Shown here: positions 8,359 to 15,725 of the stretch, one piece after another
Layout of the letters: every line of letters starts with the position of its first letter
How positions within the stretch are numbered: position 1 is the stretch's first letter
Assembly (NCBI GenBank): GCA_902780395.1
Contig: CACZFH010000027.1
Span: 1 to 36,179 of the forward strand
Length of the DNA: 36,179 bases
Direction: 5' to 3'
DNA from: an uncultured Erysipelotrichaceae bacterium
Lineage (GTDB): Bacteria > Bacillota_I > Bacilli_A > RF39 > UBA660
Translations under genes and position numbers: made by a program
Notes under the pieces: generated by a model
The model's input: only the letters and a program-made list of their open reading frames with translations
Databases searched by the model: none
What the model was told of the DNA's origin: nothing

Positions 8359-9065
8359 TTGACACCTCCAAATCTACGATTCCTCTTATTATATTCTATA
8401 ATAGCTTTATCAAATTCTTCATTATTAAAATCTGGAAAATATACTTTTGGAAAATAAAACTCTGCATAACTAGCCTGATACATCATAAAATTACTTAATC
8501 TTAATTCTCCACTAGTTCGAATTACAAAATCTAATGGCGGTAAATCTTGATATAAATTTTTTTGAATTAATTCCTCTGTAATATCATCCAAAGAAATAAC
8601 ACCATTTTTATACATTTCACATATTTTTTTAGTAGTATCTACCATTTCAGCATGAGATCCATAATTAAGACAAATATTTAAAGTTAATTCAGTATTATTC
8701 TTTGTCTCTTCCACTAATTGATCCATAGCCTCTAAAACTTTATTAGGAAGTGGCTCTCTTCTTCCTGAAAATAATACTCTTACTTTTTTCTTTTTTATGA
8801 AATCAAATTCTTTATTAAAAGAAGAGATAAACAAATTCATTAAAAAATCAACTTCAGTTATTTCTCTTTTAAAATTCTCAGTAGAAAAAGCATACAAAGA
8901 GCAATAGTTGACACCTACATCAGCCATATGAATACATAATTCTTTTAATATTCCTACAGCATGTTTATGACCCATGGTACGAATTAGTCCTCTTTCTTGA
9001 GCCCATCTACCATTCCCATCCATAATTATTCCAATATGGTTGGGTATTAATAATTCTTGTTCCAT
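8355..9065 (-). CDS. uppS: Isoprenyl transferase (undecaprenyl diphosphate synthase)
   Basis: 236 aa from the chosen start. A cis-prenyltransferase that makes the C55 carrier for peptidoglycan. The N-terminal active site reads HIGIIMDGNGRWA with catalytic Asp16. The C-terminal motif is RTSGELRLSNFMMYQASYAE, where the last Glu binds magnesium. The start at 9065 is preferred because GAGGTAAT lies 7 bases upstream and the protein then opens MEQELLIPNHIGIIMDG as in the family. The longer reading frame (20 extra hydrophobic residues to 9125) has no ribosome site. First gene of the uppS-cdsA-rseP operon. Confidence 0.96.
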   Translation of the reverse strand: MEQELLIPNHIGIIMDGNGRWAQERGLIRTMGHKHAVGILKELCIHMADVGVNYCSLYAFSTENFKREITEVDFLMNLFISSFNKEFDFIKKKKVRVLFSGRREPLPNKVLEAMDQLVEETKNNTELTLNICLNYGSHAEMVDTTKKICEMYKNGVISLDDITEELIQKNLYQDLPPLDFVIRTSGELRLSNFMMYQASYAEFYFPKVYFPDFNNEEFDKAIIEYNKRNRRFGGVK

Positions 9066-9084
9066 AACTATTACCTCAACATAG

Positions 9085-9090
9085 ATTATA
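9085..9090 (-). promoter_or_regulatory. Probable -10 of the uppS operon
   Basis: TATAAT on the minus strand, 19 bases before the ATG. The -35 is unclear; a TTGACT lies 22 bp away across a T9 run, which is too far for a normal spacer. Confidence 0.4.
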
Positions 9091-9151
9091 TACCAAGCAT
9101 AAAAAAAAAGAAAGTCAAAACTCAATTTGTCCCTAGTAAATCATGACAACT

Positions 9152-9184
9152 AAAATAAAAAGAAGTTGCAATAAAACAACTTCT
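9152..9184 (-). terminator. Intrinsic terminator after khpA
   Basis: Minus strand AGAAGTTG pairs with CAACTTCT (8 bp, 8-base loop), followed by TTTTATTTTA. It starts 2 bases after the khpA stop. Confidence 0.85.
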
Positions 9185-9186
9185 TA

Positions 9187-9435
9187 TTAAAACTTATCAA
9201 TATCAATTTTAACGTATTTATTATCACCAAGTGCACTACTTGCTTGTACTAAAGTTCGAATAGCATTAGCAGTACGACCCTCTTTTCCAATAACACGTCC
9301 CATGTCATCTTCTTCAACCATAACTTGAATTAAAATGACCTTTTCATCTTCAGTAGGAAATTCTTTTACACTAACTCCTTCTTTATGAACAACTAATGAC
9401 TTAACAATTTCTTCTGTTAAAGATACTAAATTCAT
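9187..9435 (-). CDS. khpA: KH-domain RNA-binding protein KhpA
   Basis: 82 aa, the typical length. A single KH domain: the GxxG RNA-contact loop is GKEG in GRVIGKEGRTANAIR. In Gram-positives KhpA pairs with KhpB (not in this window) and binds RNA, affecting cell elongation and division. It lies 2 bases after rpsP, the usual rpsP-khpA pair, and is followed by a terminator, so the trmD/rimM genes that often follow are absent here. Confidence 0.94.
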   Translation of the reverse strand: MNLVSLTEEIVKSLVVHKEGVSVKEFPTEDEKVILIQVMVEEDDMGRVIGKEGRTANAIRTLVQASSALGDNKYVKIDIDKF

Positions 9436-9437
9436 AA

Positions 9438-9707
9438 TTAATTTCCTTTCTTTTTAGAATCAGAATATTTCTTCATAATTCCTTCTTTAGTAAATAAATT
9501 ACGAACAGTATTAGTAGGAATTGCTCCATTATTTAACCATTTTAAAGCAACTTCTTCATTAATTTTAACTTCTTCTACTAAAGGAGAATAAGTTCCAATC
9601 AACTCTAAATATTCACCATCTCTAGGGCGACGTGAATCTGTTGCTACGATTCTATAAGTAGGTTTCTTCTTTTTACCCATTCTTGTTAATCTTAATTTAA
9701 CTGCCAT
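9438..9707 (-). CDS. rpsP: 30S ribosomal protein S16
   Basis: 89 aa; begins [20 protein letters not shown] and has the family's [19 protein letters not shown] block. A structural protein of the small ribosomal subunit. The ribosome site GGAGGGATA sits before the ATG and a consensus promoter lies 36 bases upstream. Operon with khpA. Confidence 0.97.
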   Translation of the reverse strand: MAVKLRLTRMGKKKKPTYRIVATDSRRPRDGEYLELIGTYSPLVEEVKINEEVALKWLNNGAIPTNTVRNLFTKEGIMKKYSDSKKKGN

Positions 9708-9737
9708 ATTATCCCTCCATTTCTTAATAACAATGAT

Positions 9738-9766
9738 ATTATAATAAATAAAAAAAGAGATGTCAA
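9738..9766 (-). promoter_or_regulatory. Consensus sigma-A promoter of rpsP-khpA
   Basis: Minus strand TTGACA (9761-9766), 17-bp spacer, TATAAT (9738-9743): both boxes exact. Confidence 0.9.
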
Positions 9767-9785
9767 CATTTTTTTGTTAACACAC

Positions 9786-9824
9786 AAAAAAAAGATTATA
9801 TAACATTTTCATCAATATAATCTT
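9786..9824 (-). terminator. Intrinsic terminator embedded in the 3' end of cotE
   Basis: Minus strand AAGATTATAT pairs with ATATAATCTT (10 bp, 13-base loop), followed by a T8 run. The 5' arm codes for the last cotE residues and the stop codon lies in the 3' arm. Confidence 0.75.
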
Positions 9825-10317
9825 CTTTTACATCATTATCAATCTGAGAAGATGAATCTTCAACTATTTCTTCCCAATCTTCTTCTCCCTCATTTGCCTC
9901 AATTTTTACTTTAATATCACCAACCAATTCAATTCCAAGTTCTTTTTCAATGGTATAAACTATTTTCCCCTCTTCTATCTCTGCTTTTACACAATTTGGT
10001 TGCTTTAAACTTCTTACAATAATCTCTTCTCCCGTAATATCCTCTACTTCTCTCATATGAATAACTTCTTGATAATGATTAGTATCTTTAAATACATCTG
10101 TCTTCGTATCATCATCAAAAGAATACCAAATGTTAACATCATAACTTCCATCAATAATAATATCATTTCCCCTTCGATTTCCTTGAAAATGATGATTAAT
10201 AACCCAACAACCCAAAATAGTAGATACTTGATTTATATCAACTTGCCTCGTCGTAATAAAACTTTTCTTCCCCTTAGAAACAACTGCTTTTGTTACAATT
10301 TCTTTATAATTAGCCAT
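9796..10317 (-). CDS. cotE: Outer spore coat morphogenetic protein CotE
   Basis: 173 aa (Bacillus CotE is about 181). In Bacillus it is the scaffold that builds the outer spore coat on the mother-cell side. The family signature is plain: YKEIVTKAVVSKGKKSF at the N-terminus, ILGCWVINHHF, then VNIWYSFDDDTKTDV and LKQPNCVKAEI. The C-terminus is strongly acidic (EEDWEEIVED...), as in Bacillus. The ribosome site AGGAGGAA precedes the ATG. In Bacillus the order is miaB-ymcA-cotE-mutS. Here a plus-strand gene is inserted between ymcA and cotE, and mutS does not follow. Its presence implies the host makes coated endospores. Confidence 0.93.
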   Translation of the reverse strand: MANYKEIVTKAVVSKGKKSFITTRQVDINQVSTILGCWVINHHFQGNRRGNDIIIDGSYDVNIWYSFDDDTKTDVFKDTNHYQEVIHMREVEDITGEEIIVRSLKQPNCVKAEIEEGKIVYTIEKELGIELVGDIKVKIEANEGEEDWEEIVEDSSSQIDNDVKEDYIDENVI

Positions 10318-10333
10318 AACTTCCTCCTAATGT

Positions 10334-10362
10334 ACTATATGTAAAAGCCTAAAAAAAATGAC
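10334..10362 (-). promoter_or_regulatory. Possible sporulation (sigma-E-type) promoter of cotE
   Basis: Minus strand GTCATTT, 14-bp spacer, CATATAGT; this resembles sigma-E boxes, which drive cotE in Bacillus. The predicted start would fall at the edge of the AGGAGG site, leaving almost no leader, so the call is weak. Confidence 0.3.
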
Positions 10363-10386
10363 TACTCAGATAAAAAATGTTATAAT
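10358..10386 (+). promoter_or_regulatory. Promoter of the zinc-phospholipase-C-like gene
   Basis: ATGACT (10358-10363), 17-bp spacer, TATAAT (10381-10386). AAGGAGG at 10397-10403 is the ribosome site for the ATG at 10410. Confidence 0.7.
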
Positions 10387-10409
10387 GTAATAAAATAAGG
10401 AGGATAAAT

Positions 10410-11033
10410 ATGGCTTCAATAATGATCCATCTTGCAATAGCAAAAAAAGTAAAAGAACACTTCGATATTAGAAAAGAAAAAGACTATTATTTAGGAGCAA
10501 TAGCTCCAGATATTTCAAGACAAATCGGTGAAAGTAAAGAAAAATCACATTTTCTAATCAATACTATAGATAATATACCCAATATAACTCTATTTATAAA
10601 AAGATATCCAACCTTTAAATATAATCCATTTAATTTAGGCTATTATACACATCTAATGACAGACAAACTATGGATAGAAAAATTTATTCCAACTCTTATC
10701 CAAGACAATACTATCAAACTATTAAATGGCTCAATAATATCCACTAATCCAGAGGAAATAGAAAACATGTTATATTCAGATTACACAAATATAAATTGCC
10801 AAATAATTGATGAATATGAAATGGATTTATCTATTTTTTATGAAGAATTCATTCCTCCAACTACTCAATTAAATGAAATACCTATTGATCAATTAGACAT
10901 ATTACTAAATAAAATGGGAATTATCATAGAAAATTCAAAAGAAGAAAAGCCTTATACTTTAGATTTTGAAGCCGTCAAAGCCTTCATTGAAAATAGTAGT
11001 AAAGAAATAATAGAAGAACTAAAAAGATACTAA
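10410..11033 (+). CDS. Zinc-dependent phospholipase C-like (S1/P1 fold) protein
   Basis: 207 aa, one of two plus-strand genes. It matches the pattern of the zinc-dependent phospholipase C family: IHLAIAKK near the start with His7, GAIAPDI with Asp34, KSHF with His47, and GYYTHLMTDKLW with His81 and Asp85. These are spaced like the metal ligands of that fold. There is no signal peptide, so it is probably cytoplasmic, and its substrate is unknown. Many members with this pattern are uncharacterised, so 'phospholipase' names the fold rather than a proven activity. Its stop codon overlaps that of ymcA on the other strand. Its insertion into the ymcA-cotE pair suggests later acquisition. Confidence 0.75.
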   Translation: MASIMIHLAIAKKVKEHFDIRKEKDYYLGAIAPDISRQIGESKEKSHFLINTIDNIPNITLFIKRYPTFKYNPFNLGYYTHLMTDKLWIEKFIPTLIQDNTIKLLNGSIISTNPEEIENMLYSDYTNINCQIIDEYEMDLSIFYEEFIPPTTQLNEIPIDQLDILLNKMGIIIENSKEEKPYTLDFEAVKAFIENSSKEIIEELKRY

Positions 11034-11049
11034 AAAATAGTATCTTTTT
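11021..11049. terminator. Two-way terminator over converging stop codons
   Basis: AAAAAGATACTA and TAGTATCTTTTT form a perfect 12-bp stem with loop AAAAA. Both strands end in T-runs, and both stop codons lie within the hairpin. Confidence 0.9.
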
Positions 11050-11368
11050 CAAATAATAATTGAAAATAATCATTCAAAGAATCTCTAACATAATCAATCT
11101 TTTGATTAACTACTTCTAAATTCTCAGTATATATGACATAAACAGGTATAGTTTCTAATTCACTTACTAGTACATCTAATTCTTTTTTTATTTTTGAATC
11201 ATAACCACTTTGAACAAATTGCTTTTGCAATTTTTTTATTTGATTAACTCTTTCACAAATAAATGTATTATCAGCCATTTGTTTCTTTAGTTTGATACAC
11301 ATTTGATATTCTTTACTATTTTGAATATATTCAACTATTTCTTTTAAATCACTCACTACATTTTCCAT
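11030..11368 (-). CDS. ricA: YlbF/YmcA family protein (RicA)
   Basis: 112 aa, alpha-helical, matching the YlbF/YmcA (DUF964) family. In Bacillus, YmcA (RicA), YlbF (RicF) and YaaT (RicT) form a complex that acts with RNase Y on mRNA processing and supports sporulation, competence and biofilm. The assignment to YmcA rather than YlbF rests on its place directly after miaB and near cotE, as in Bacillus. It is shorter than Bacillus YmcA (143 aa). In some YmcA/YlbF/YaaT complexes Cys residues hold iron-sulphur clusters; only Cys24 and Cys38 are visible here. Its start lies 20 bases inside miaB. Confidence 0.75.
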   Translation of the reverse strand: MENVVSDLKEIVEYIQNSKEYQMCIKLKKQMADNTFICERVNQIKKLQKQFVQSGYDSKIKKELDVLVSELETIPVYVIYTENLEVVNQKIDYVRDSLNDYFQLLFEKDTIF

Positions 11369-12764
11369 CTAAACTCCATGTCTTAGCTTCTTCAATAATA
11401 ACTGGAACAATTTCTCCAACATTTAACTTCTTTTGACTAGAAAAATTAATCAATTGATTTGTTTCACTATATCCATAATATTGATTTTTTTTAGTACTAA
11501 CACCTTCTACCATTACTTGTACTGTTTTCCCTATCATCTGTTTATGTTTATTTAAGAAGCCTTCATTTACTACTTCGTTTAATCTTTGCAAACGATTTTC
11601 TTTTTCTTCCAATGAAGTATTATCCTCTAATCGACAAGCCGGTGTATCATCCCTCGCTGAGAAAATAAATGTAAAAGCATTATCAAATTGACATTCTTTG
11701 GCTAAACTCATTGTCTCTAAAAAATCTTCTTCATCTTCACCTGGAAATCCCACAATAATATCAGTAGAAATACTAACACCAGGTATCATATCTTTCATCT
11801 TATGAAACAACTCTAAATAACTTTCTCTAGTATATCTTCTTCCCATCAATTTTAAAATACGACTAGAACCACTTTGAACAGGTAAATGTACACTAGGCAT
11901 AATATTAGGATATTTTCCAATAACTTCAATCATTTTATCTGTAAAATCCCAAGGATGAGAAGTCATAAAACGAATTCTTGGAATATCTTTTAAAGCTATT
12001 TCTTCTAGTAAATCCCCTAAATTATAATCATCATAAAGATCCTTCCCATAAGCATTAACATTTTGTCCTAATAATGTAATTTCTTTATACCCATCCTGGA
12101 TTAATTGATCAATCTCAAGCAAAATATCTTCTTTTCTTCTACTTCTTTCTCTTCCTCTAGTATAAGGAACAATACAATAAGTACAAAATTTATTGCAACC
12201 ATAGATAATATTAACATAAGCTTTAAAAGAATTAGCCCTTACAACAGGAAGACCTTCATATAAATCTCCTTCCCTTGAAAAAACCTCAATTTGCATAGAA
12301 TTATCCACAATTGCTTGATCAAGCACTTCAGGTAATTGATACATATTATGAGTACCTAAAACAAAATTAACAAACTTATAGTCTTTAAGAATTCTTTCCA
12401 CTACACTAGCTTCTTGAGCCATACATCCACATAATCCAACAATTAATTCTTTCTTTTCATTTTTCAAATGCTTTAAACGTCCTAACATACCAAAAGCTTT
12501 ATTATGTGCATTTTCTCGAATACTACAGGTATTTAATAATACTAAATCTGCTTTCAAATAAGAATCAACTCTTTGAAAACCTAACTTTTCAAGTAAAGCC
12601 GAAATATTCTCACTATCATGCTCATTCATTTGACAACCATATGTCTTAATATAATATGTTTTTCCTTTATACTTTTCTAAATAACGAGAATCAAAAGAAA
12701 AATCTTTTCTTTGATAATCCCTTTTATCCCGACTACGAGCTTCTAAATAATTAGGTTTATGCAT
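11349..12764 (-). CDS. miaB: tRNA-2-methylthio-N6-dimethylallyladenosine synthase
   Basis: 471 aa radical-SAM methylthiotransferase that adds methylthio to i6A37 of tRNA. Counting from the upstream frame, the first cluster ligands are in YIKTYGCQMNEHDS, NTCSIREN and LCGCMAQE. The radical-SAM Cys-x3-Cys-x2-Cys is GCNKFCTYCIVPYTRGRERS. A TRAM domain ends the protein. I place the start at 12764 (MHKPNYLEA), with GAGGTGAT 4 bases upstream. The frame extends 3 codons to a GTG that is itself part of the ribosome site. It follows an unknown 245-aa gene by 30 bases and overlaps ricA. Confidence 0.95.
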   Translation of the reverse strand: MHKPNYLEARSRDKRDYQRKDFSFDSRYLEKYKGKTYYIKTYGCQMNEHDSENISALLEKLGFQRVDSYLKADLVLLNTCSIRENAHNKAFGMLGRLKHLKNEKKELIVGLCGCMAQEASVVERILKDYKFVNFVLGTHNMYQLPEVLDQAIVDNSMQIEVFSREGDLYEGLPVVRANSFKAYVNIIYGCNKFCTYCIVPYTRGRERSRRKEDILLEIDQLIQDGYKEITLLGQNVNAYGKDLYDDYNLGDLLEEIALKDIPRIRFMTSHPWDFTDKMIEVIGKYPNIMPSVHLPVQSGSSRILKLMGRRYTRESYLELFHKMKDMIPGVSISTDIIVGFPGEDEEDFLETMSLAKECQFDNAFTFIFSARDDTPACRLEDNTSLEEKENRLQRLNEVVNEGFLNKHKQMIGKTVQVMVEGVSTKKNQYYGYSETNQLINFSSQKKLNVGEIVPVIIEEAKTWSLDGKCSE

Positions 12765-12794
12765 AAATATCACCTCATAAAATCAAACAATAAT

Positions 12795-13532
12795 TTAACA
12801 TAAATTCCTATTAAAATCAACTATCTTAGTCTTACCATTTTCTTTTCTTTCACTACCCAAATCTTCCAAAATACCTAAAGAAAATAGTTCCCTTGGAATA
12901 ACAGAATAAGGTATAACAATATCTCCAATACCATTAATAATTTTCTGTAATTCTTCTTGCCCCACTCTTTTTTTTGTATCATTAACATAAGGTCTTAAAG
13001 AATCATCAAAAGTAATTGTTTCATACAAAAATTGATCAGGTGTATAAAAACCAAAGATAGCACTTCTATAACACAATGAAATTGAAAAAACAGAATAAGC
13101 ATCTTTTTCCTCTAAAGAAACAACATATCTGATTTTTGGAGAAATACTAAAGATAGATTCATATTTTCTATAAAATTCAACTATTTCAGCAACATTATCA
13201 AATGTATCATCGATAATAATTCCCATTTGCTCTATTTCTGTAGAATCAGTCACTATCATATTTTGATTCATATCAATAACTAAATAATATGTCCCAATCC
13301 AAATAATTAAATATTCTTTACCTAAAGAACAAACTTTATCAACTCTTCTAGGATTCTTTTTTAAATATTGCTGTCTTCTAGTACAACCCTGATAAATAAG
13401 ATTACCAAAATCTTCATAAATATCATGTATTGAATCCAATTGAGAAACTAAATCAGATGCTTTAATACCATCTTTATTATTTATAAATTTATTCCATAAT
13501 TCCTGTCTAAGCTTATATTTTTCATCTTCCAT
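12795..13532 (-). CDS. Hypothetical protein, 245 aa
   Basis: 245 aa, soluble, unrecognised. It begins MEDEKYKLRQELWNKFINN, with a helical N-terminal third. The middle carries a short hydrophobic strand run (EYLIIWIGTYYLVIDM) followed by FDNVAEIVEFYRKYE. A two-Arg cluster (CTRRQQYLKKNPRRVDK) near 50-65 could bind nucleic acid, but this is speculation. It lies 30 bases upstream of miaB with its own promoter. No signal peptide or membrane segment. Confidence 0.75.
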   Translation of the reverse strand: MEDEKYKLRQELWNKFINNKDGIKASDLVSQLDSIHDIYEDFGNLIYQGCTRRQQYLKKNPRRVDKVCSLGKEYLIIWIGTYYLVIDMNQNMIVTDSTEIEQMGIIIDDTFDNVAEIVEFYRKYESIFSISPKIRYVVSLEEKDAYSVFSISLCYRSAIFGFYTPDQFLYETITFDDSLRPYVNDTKKRVGQEELQKIINGIGDIVIPYSVIPRELFSLGILEDLGSERKENGKTKIVDFNRNLC

Positions 13533-13559
13533 TTACTTTCCCCCAAAAAAGCAATGAAT

Positions 13560-13588
13560 ATTATACAAAAAAAAGACAAACAATGCAA
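13560..13588 (-). promoter_or_regulatory. Promoter of the 245-aa gene and miaB
   Basis: Minus strand TTGCAT (13583-13588), 17-bp spacer made of the terminator's T-run, TATAAT (13560-13565). The -35 lies in the loop of the ankyrin-gene terminator. Confidence 0.55.
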
Positions 13589-13598
13589 ATTGTTTGTC
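13567..13598 (-). terminator. Intrinsic terminator after the ankyrin gene
   Basis: GACAAACAA pairs with TTGTTTGTC (9 bp, loop of 6), followed by TTTTTTTT on the minus strand. Confidence 0.85.
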
Positions 13599-13599
13599 A

Positions 13600-14274
13600 C
13601 TAAGAAATTGATTGTTCAATAATTCCTTCTATTACATCTACCCGATTATGTTTCATAATATCTCTTTTAATAAGATCCATATTATCTGAAATACGTTGAA
13701 CTAATTCACTCATATTTTGGTCTAATTCTTTTCTTTCTAAACTATCTACAATAATTTCCAAATTAGTAATTTTAGAATATTTACCATATAAAGAATTCTT
13801 AATAGTTACATTAAATAAATTTTTAAAAGAGAAAATACTAATATTATTAAACCGCTTATCTTCTAATATCTTAAAAGCACAACAAATATAGTTACTATTA
13901 ATTGCCCTATCCAAAGCCGTTTCTCCTCTTTTATTTTTAATATTTGGTAGATAATTCTTTTTCTTTGTTAATTGTTCAATAATTAAAACTGTTGCTACAG
14001 AATCATCCTGTGCTAATATATGACCAAATGTATTACCATCATCATTTTGATGATTAACATCCCAATTCCTTTTCTTCATTAGCTTTAACACTAAATCATA
14101 TTGTCTTGCCTTAAGTAAACGAGTAACAACATCGTTACCCACAACATCTACTGCATTCACATCTATTTCATTATTTTGAATCATTTCCTCAACTAAATCA
14201 AATCTTTCTTGTTTAATAAGAGAAAATACTATAGATGAATCTCCCTTACACGATGAATAATTTCTGTTTTTCAT
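13600..14274 (-). CDS. Ankyrin-repeat protein
   Basis: 224 aa from the chosen start. Three or so ankyrin-like units are visible: 'ERFDLVEEMIQNNEIDVNAVD', 'QYDLVLKLMKKRNWDVNHQNDDGNT' and 'NKRGETALDRAINSNYICCAFKILED'. These are the VNxxDxxGNT / GETALDRAI signatures of this repeat. It has no signal peptide, so it is probably a cytosolic protein-protein adaptor. The C-terminal 80 residues are unassigned helices. The start at 14274 (MKNRNYSSCKGD) has GAGGTG upstream; a GTG three codons earlier lies in that site. It has its own strong promoter and terminator, so it is a single-gene unit. Confidence 0.8.
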   Translation of the reverse strand: MKNRNYSSCKGDSSIVFSLIKQERFDLVEEMIQNNEIDVNAVDVVGNDVVTRLLKARQYDLVLKLMKKRNWDVNHQNDDGNTFGHILAQDDSVATVLIIEQLTKKKNYLPNIKNKRGETALDRAINSNYICCAFKILEDKRFNNISIFSFKNLFNVTIKNSLYGKYSKITNLEIIVDSLERKELDQNMSELVQRISDNMDLIKRDIMKHNRVDVIEGIIEQSIS

Positions 14275-14306
14275 ACCAAACACCTCTTCTCACGTGACAG
14301 TTCACT

Positions 14307-14335
14307 ATTCTAACAGAACCATTTTCTTGTGTCAA
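14307..14335 (-). promoter_or_regulatory. Promoter of the ankyrin gene
   Basis: Minus strand TTGACA (14330-14335), 17-bp spacer, TAGAAT (14307-14312). The rest of the gap up to 14500 is AT-rich; I see no other gene in it. Confidence 0.85.
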
Positions 14336-14503
14336 ATTACCTAACATAGAAGAGCTATAAAATATTTTTATCATAAAAAAACAATTATCATATATACATA
14401 TAAAAAGATATATCATAAAAAATAAAACAAATAAAAACAAATAAACAATAAAAAAAAATACTTTAAATAGGACTTTTAACAAGGTACCATAAAATTAATT
14501 TAT

Positions 14504-14528
14504 AAAAAAAACAGCCTAAGCTGTTTTT
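14504..14528 (-). terminator. Intrinsic terminator after the SPFH gene
   Basis: Minus strand AAAAACAGC pairs with GCTGTTTTT around a 4-base loop, followed by a T-run. It ends one base from the SPFH stop. Confidence 0.85.
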
Positions 14529-14529
14529 A

Positions 14530-15651
14530 TTAACTTAATTGAGTTCCACAATTTGGACAGAACTTAGAGCCATTAGTAGCAGTTCCACAATTTGGGCAGA
14601 ACTTAGCACCAGCAACAGGTGCTGTTGCAGAATTAGCTCCTCCTTGTAAATCTTGAGCACTTACTCCTTGATTTTGAAATGCTCCTTGAGCAACTCCACC
14701 AATCATTCCACCACTAGCCATATTCATCATACCTACACCAATCATACCATTTGCAGCTCCATTGGCATTATTAGCAGCATCTTGAACAGCTTGAGCATAA
14801 GCTCCTGTAAGTGTACCTTGTTGCATGTAACTATTAGAAGAAAGCTCGTAGTTATCAATTTTCTTCTCACTTTCACTATCAAGAGTAACACTTTCAACAA
14901 TGAAACCTTCAATACTCATACCACGATCACGAATTGGTTGATCAAATACCTTTTCATCCATCGTTTTCTTAATTTCATCAGTAGCACTAGGTAATTCCAA
15001 CACTGGAACTTTATGTTCACTATTACCTAATTCATTTAACACATTTTGGAAAGCTCCAATAACTTCACTTCTCATTTGCTCAACAATATCATCTTTACGA
15101 TATTCTTCAGCAGTACCAGCAATCTTACTCATAAAAACAGCTGGATCATTAATTACAAATGTATATTTTCCAAAACATTTAACTTCAACTCTTAATGGAG
15201 TCATTTGACCAGTCATTTGATTTGGAATTGGATGTGACCAATCTTGGAATGGAATTGGTGCAGGAGTACCAAACTTATTATCCATAATCTCTTTAGCATT
15301 GATATAGAAAACAGCTTGTTCCTTAAATGTTCCTCCTCCATATGTAAAACGAGTCCACATTTCTTTAAACACGTCACCAAATTGTCCAGCAAAGAAAGAT
15401 GGTGAAGTAGATTGATCAAAAGTATAAATTCCTTCTTCAGCAGTAGCATCTAAAATTTGACCACTTTGGAAAATAACAGCAATTTGTCCAGGAGCTACTT
15501 GAATAGCACTATCTTTTGAAATAATACCATTTGGAGTAGTAACCTTTTTCATTAAAATATCATTTCCTAAGTCATCACACTTAATATACTCTTTCCATTG
15601 ATCATGTAGAGTTCCACCAATAGACCCTACAACAGCTTTTATTAATCCCAT
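14530..15651 (-). CDS. SPFH-domain protein with C-terminal double CPxCG zinc ribbon
   Basis: 373 aa. An SPFH-type core (about 30-250; IQVAPGQIAVIFQSGQILD then the FGDVFKEMWTRFTYGGGTFKEQAVFYI block) is followed by a Gly/Asn/Met-rich linker. Two zinc knuckles end the protein: FCPNCGTA and FCPNCGTQLS, with Cys352/355/365/368. This is the architecture of Bacillus YdjI, which is recruited to membranes and helps place the PspA stress protein. No transmembrane helix is present, as in YdjI. Its upstream neighbour is a membrane zinc-ribbon protein, which fits a two-part membrane-stress or quality-control module. PspA itself is not in the window. Start with AGGAGAT site. Confidence 0.85.
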   Translation of the reverse strand: MGLIKAVVGSIGGTLHDQWKEYIKCDDLGNDILMKKVTTPNGIISKDSAIQVAPGQIAVIFQSGQILDATAEEGIYTFDQSTSPSFFAGQFGDVFKEMWTRFTYGGGTFKEQAVFYINAKEIMDNKFGTPAPIPFQDWSHPIPNQMTGQMTPLRVEVKCFGKYTFVINDPAVFMSKIAGTAEEYRKDDIVEQMRSEVIGAFQNVLNELGNSEHKVPVLELPSATDEIKKTMDEKVFDQPIRDRGMSIEGFIVESVTLDSESEKKIDNYELSSNSYMQQGTLTGAYAQAVQDAANNANGAANGMIGVGMMNMASGGMIGGVAQGAFQNQGVSAQDLQGGANSATAPVAGAKFCPNCGTATNGSKFCPNCGTQLS

Positions 15652-15683
15652 AAAAAATCTCCTATCTAACTTTATTTATTTTT

Positions 15684-15689
15684 ATTATA
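15684..15689 (-). promoter_or_regulatory. Probable -10 of the SPFH gene
   Basis: TATAAT on the minus strand, about 33 bases before the ATG; the matching -35 (TTTTAA, 17 bp away) is poor. The gene may also be read from the upstream promoter. Confidence 0.4.
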
Positions 15690-15725
15690 CAATATTATTA
15701 ATAATTTTAAAAGATATATTTTTAA

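Noticed and set aside
10057-10344. Plus-strand frames opposite cotE and other genes (also 14653, 17274, 19136, 29574, 30000, 33676, 35921)
   Set aside because: They lack ribosome sites and lie antisense to well-identified genes.
12765-12773. GTG starts a few codons upstream of miaB, the ankyrin gene, the adhesin and the VanY-type gene
   Set aside because: In each case the GTG is the GTG of the AGGTG ribosome site itself; the ATG downstream has correct spacing.
14246-14482. 78-aa hydrophobic minus-strand frame
   Set aside because: It starts at a TTG without a ribosome site, overlaps the promoter and start of the ankyrin gene, and its hydrophobicity is what T-rich DNA gives by chance.
14483-14488. 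GGTACC downstream of the SPFH terminator as a second T-box
   Set aside because: No AAGG..., no Stem I and no terminator downstream; only the serS leader has the full set.
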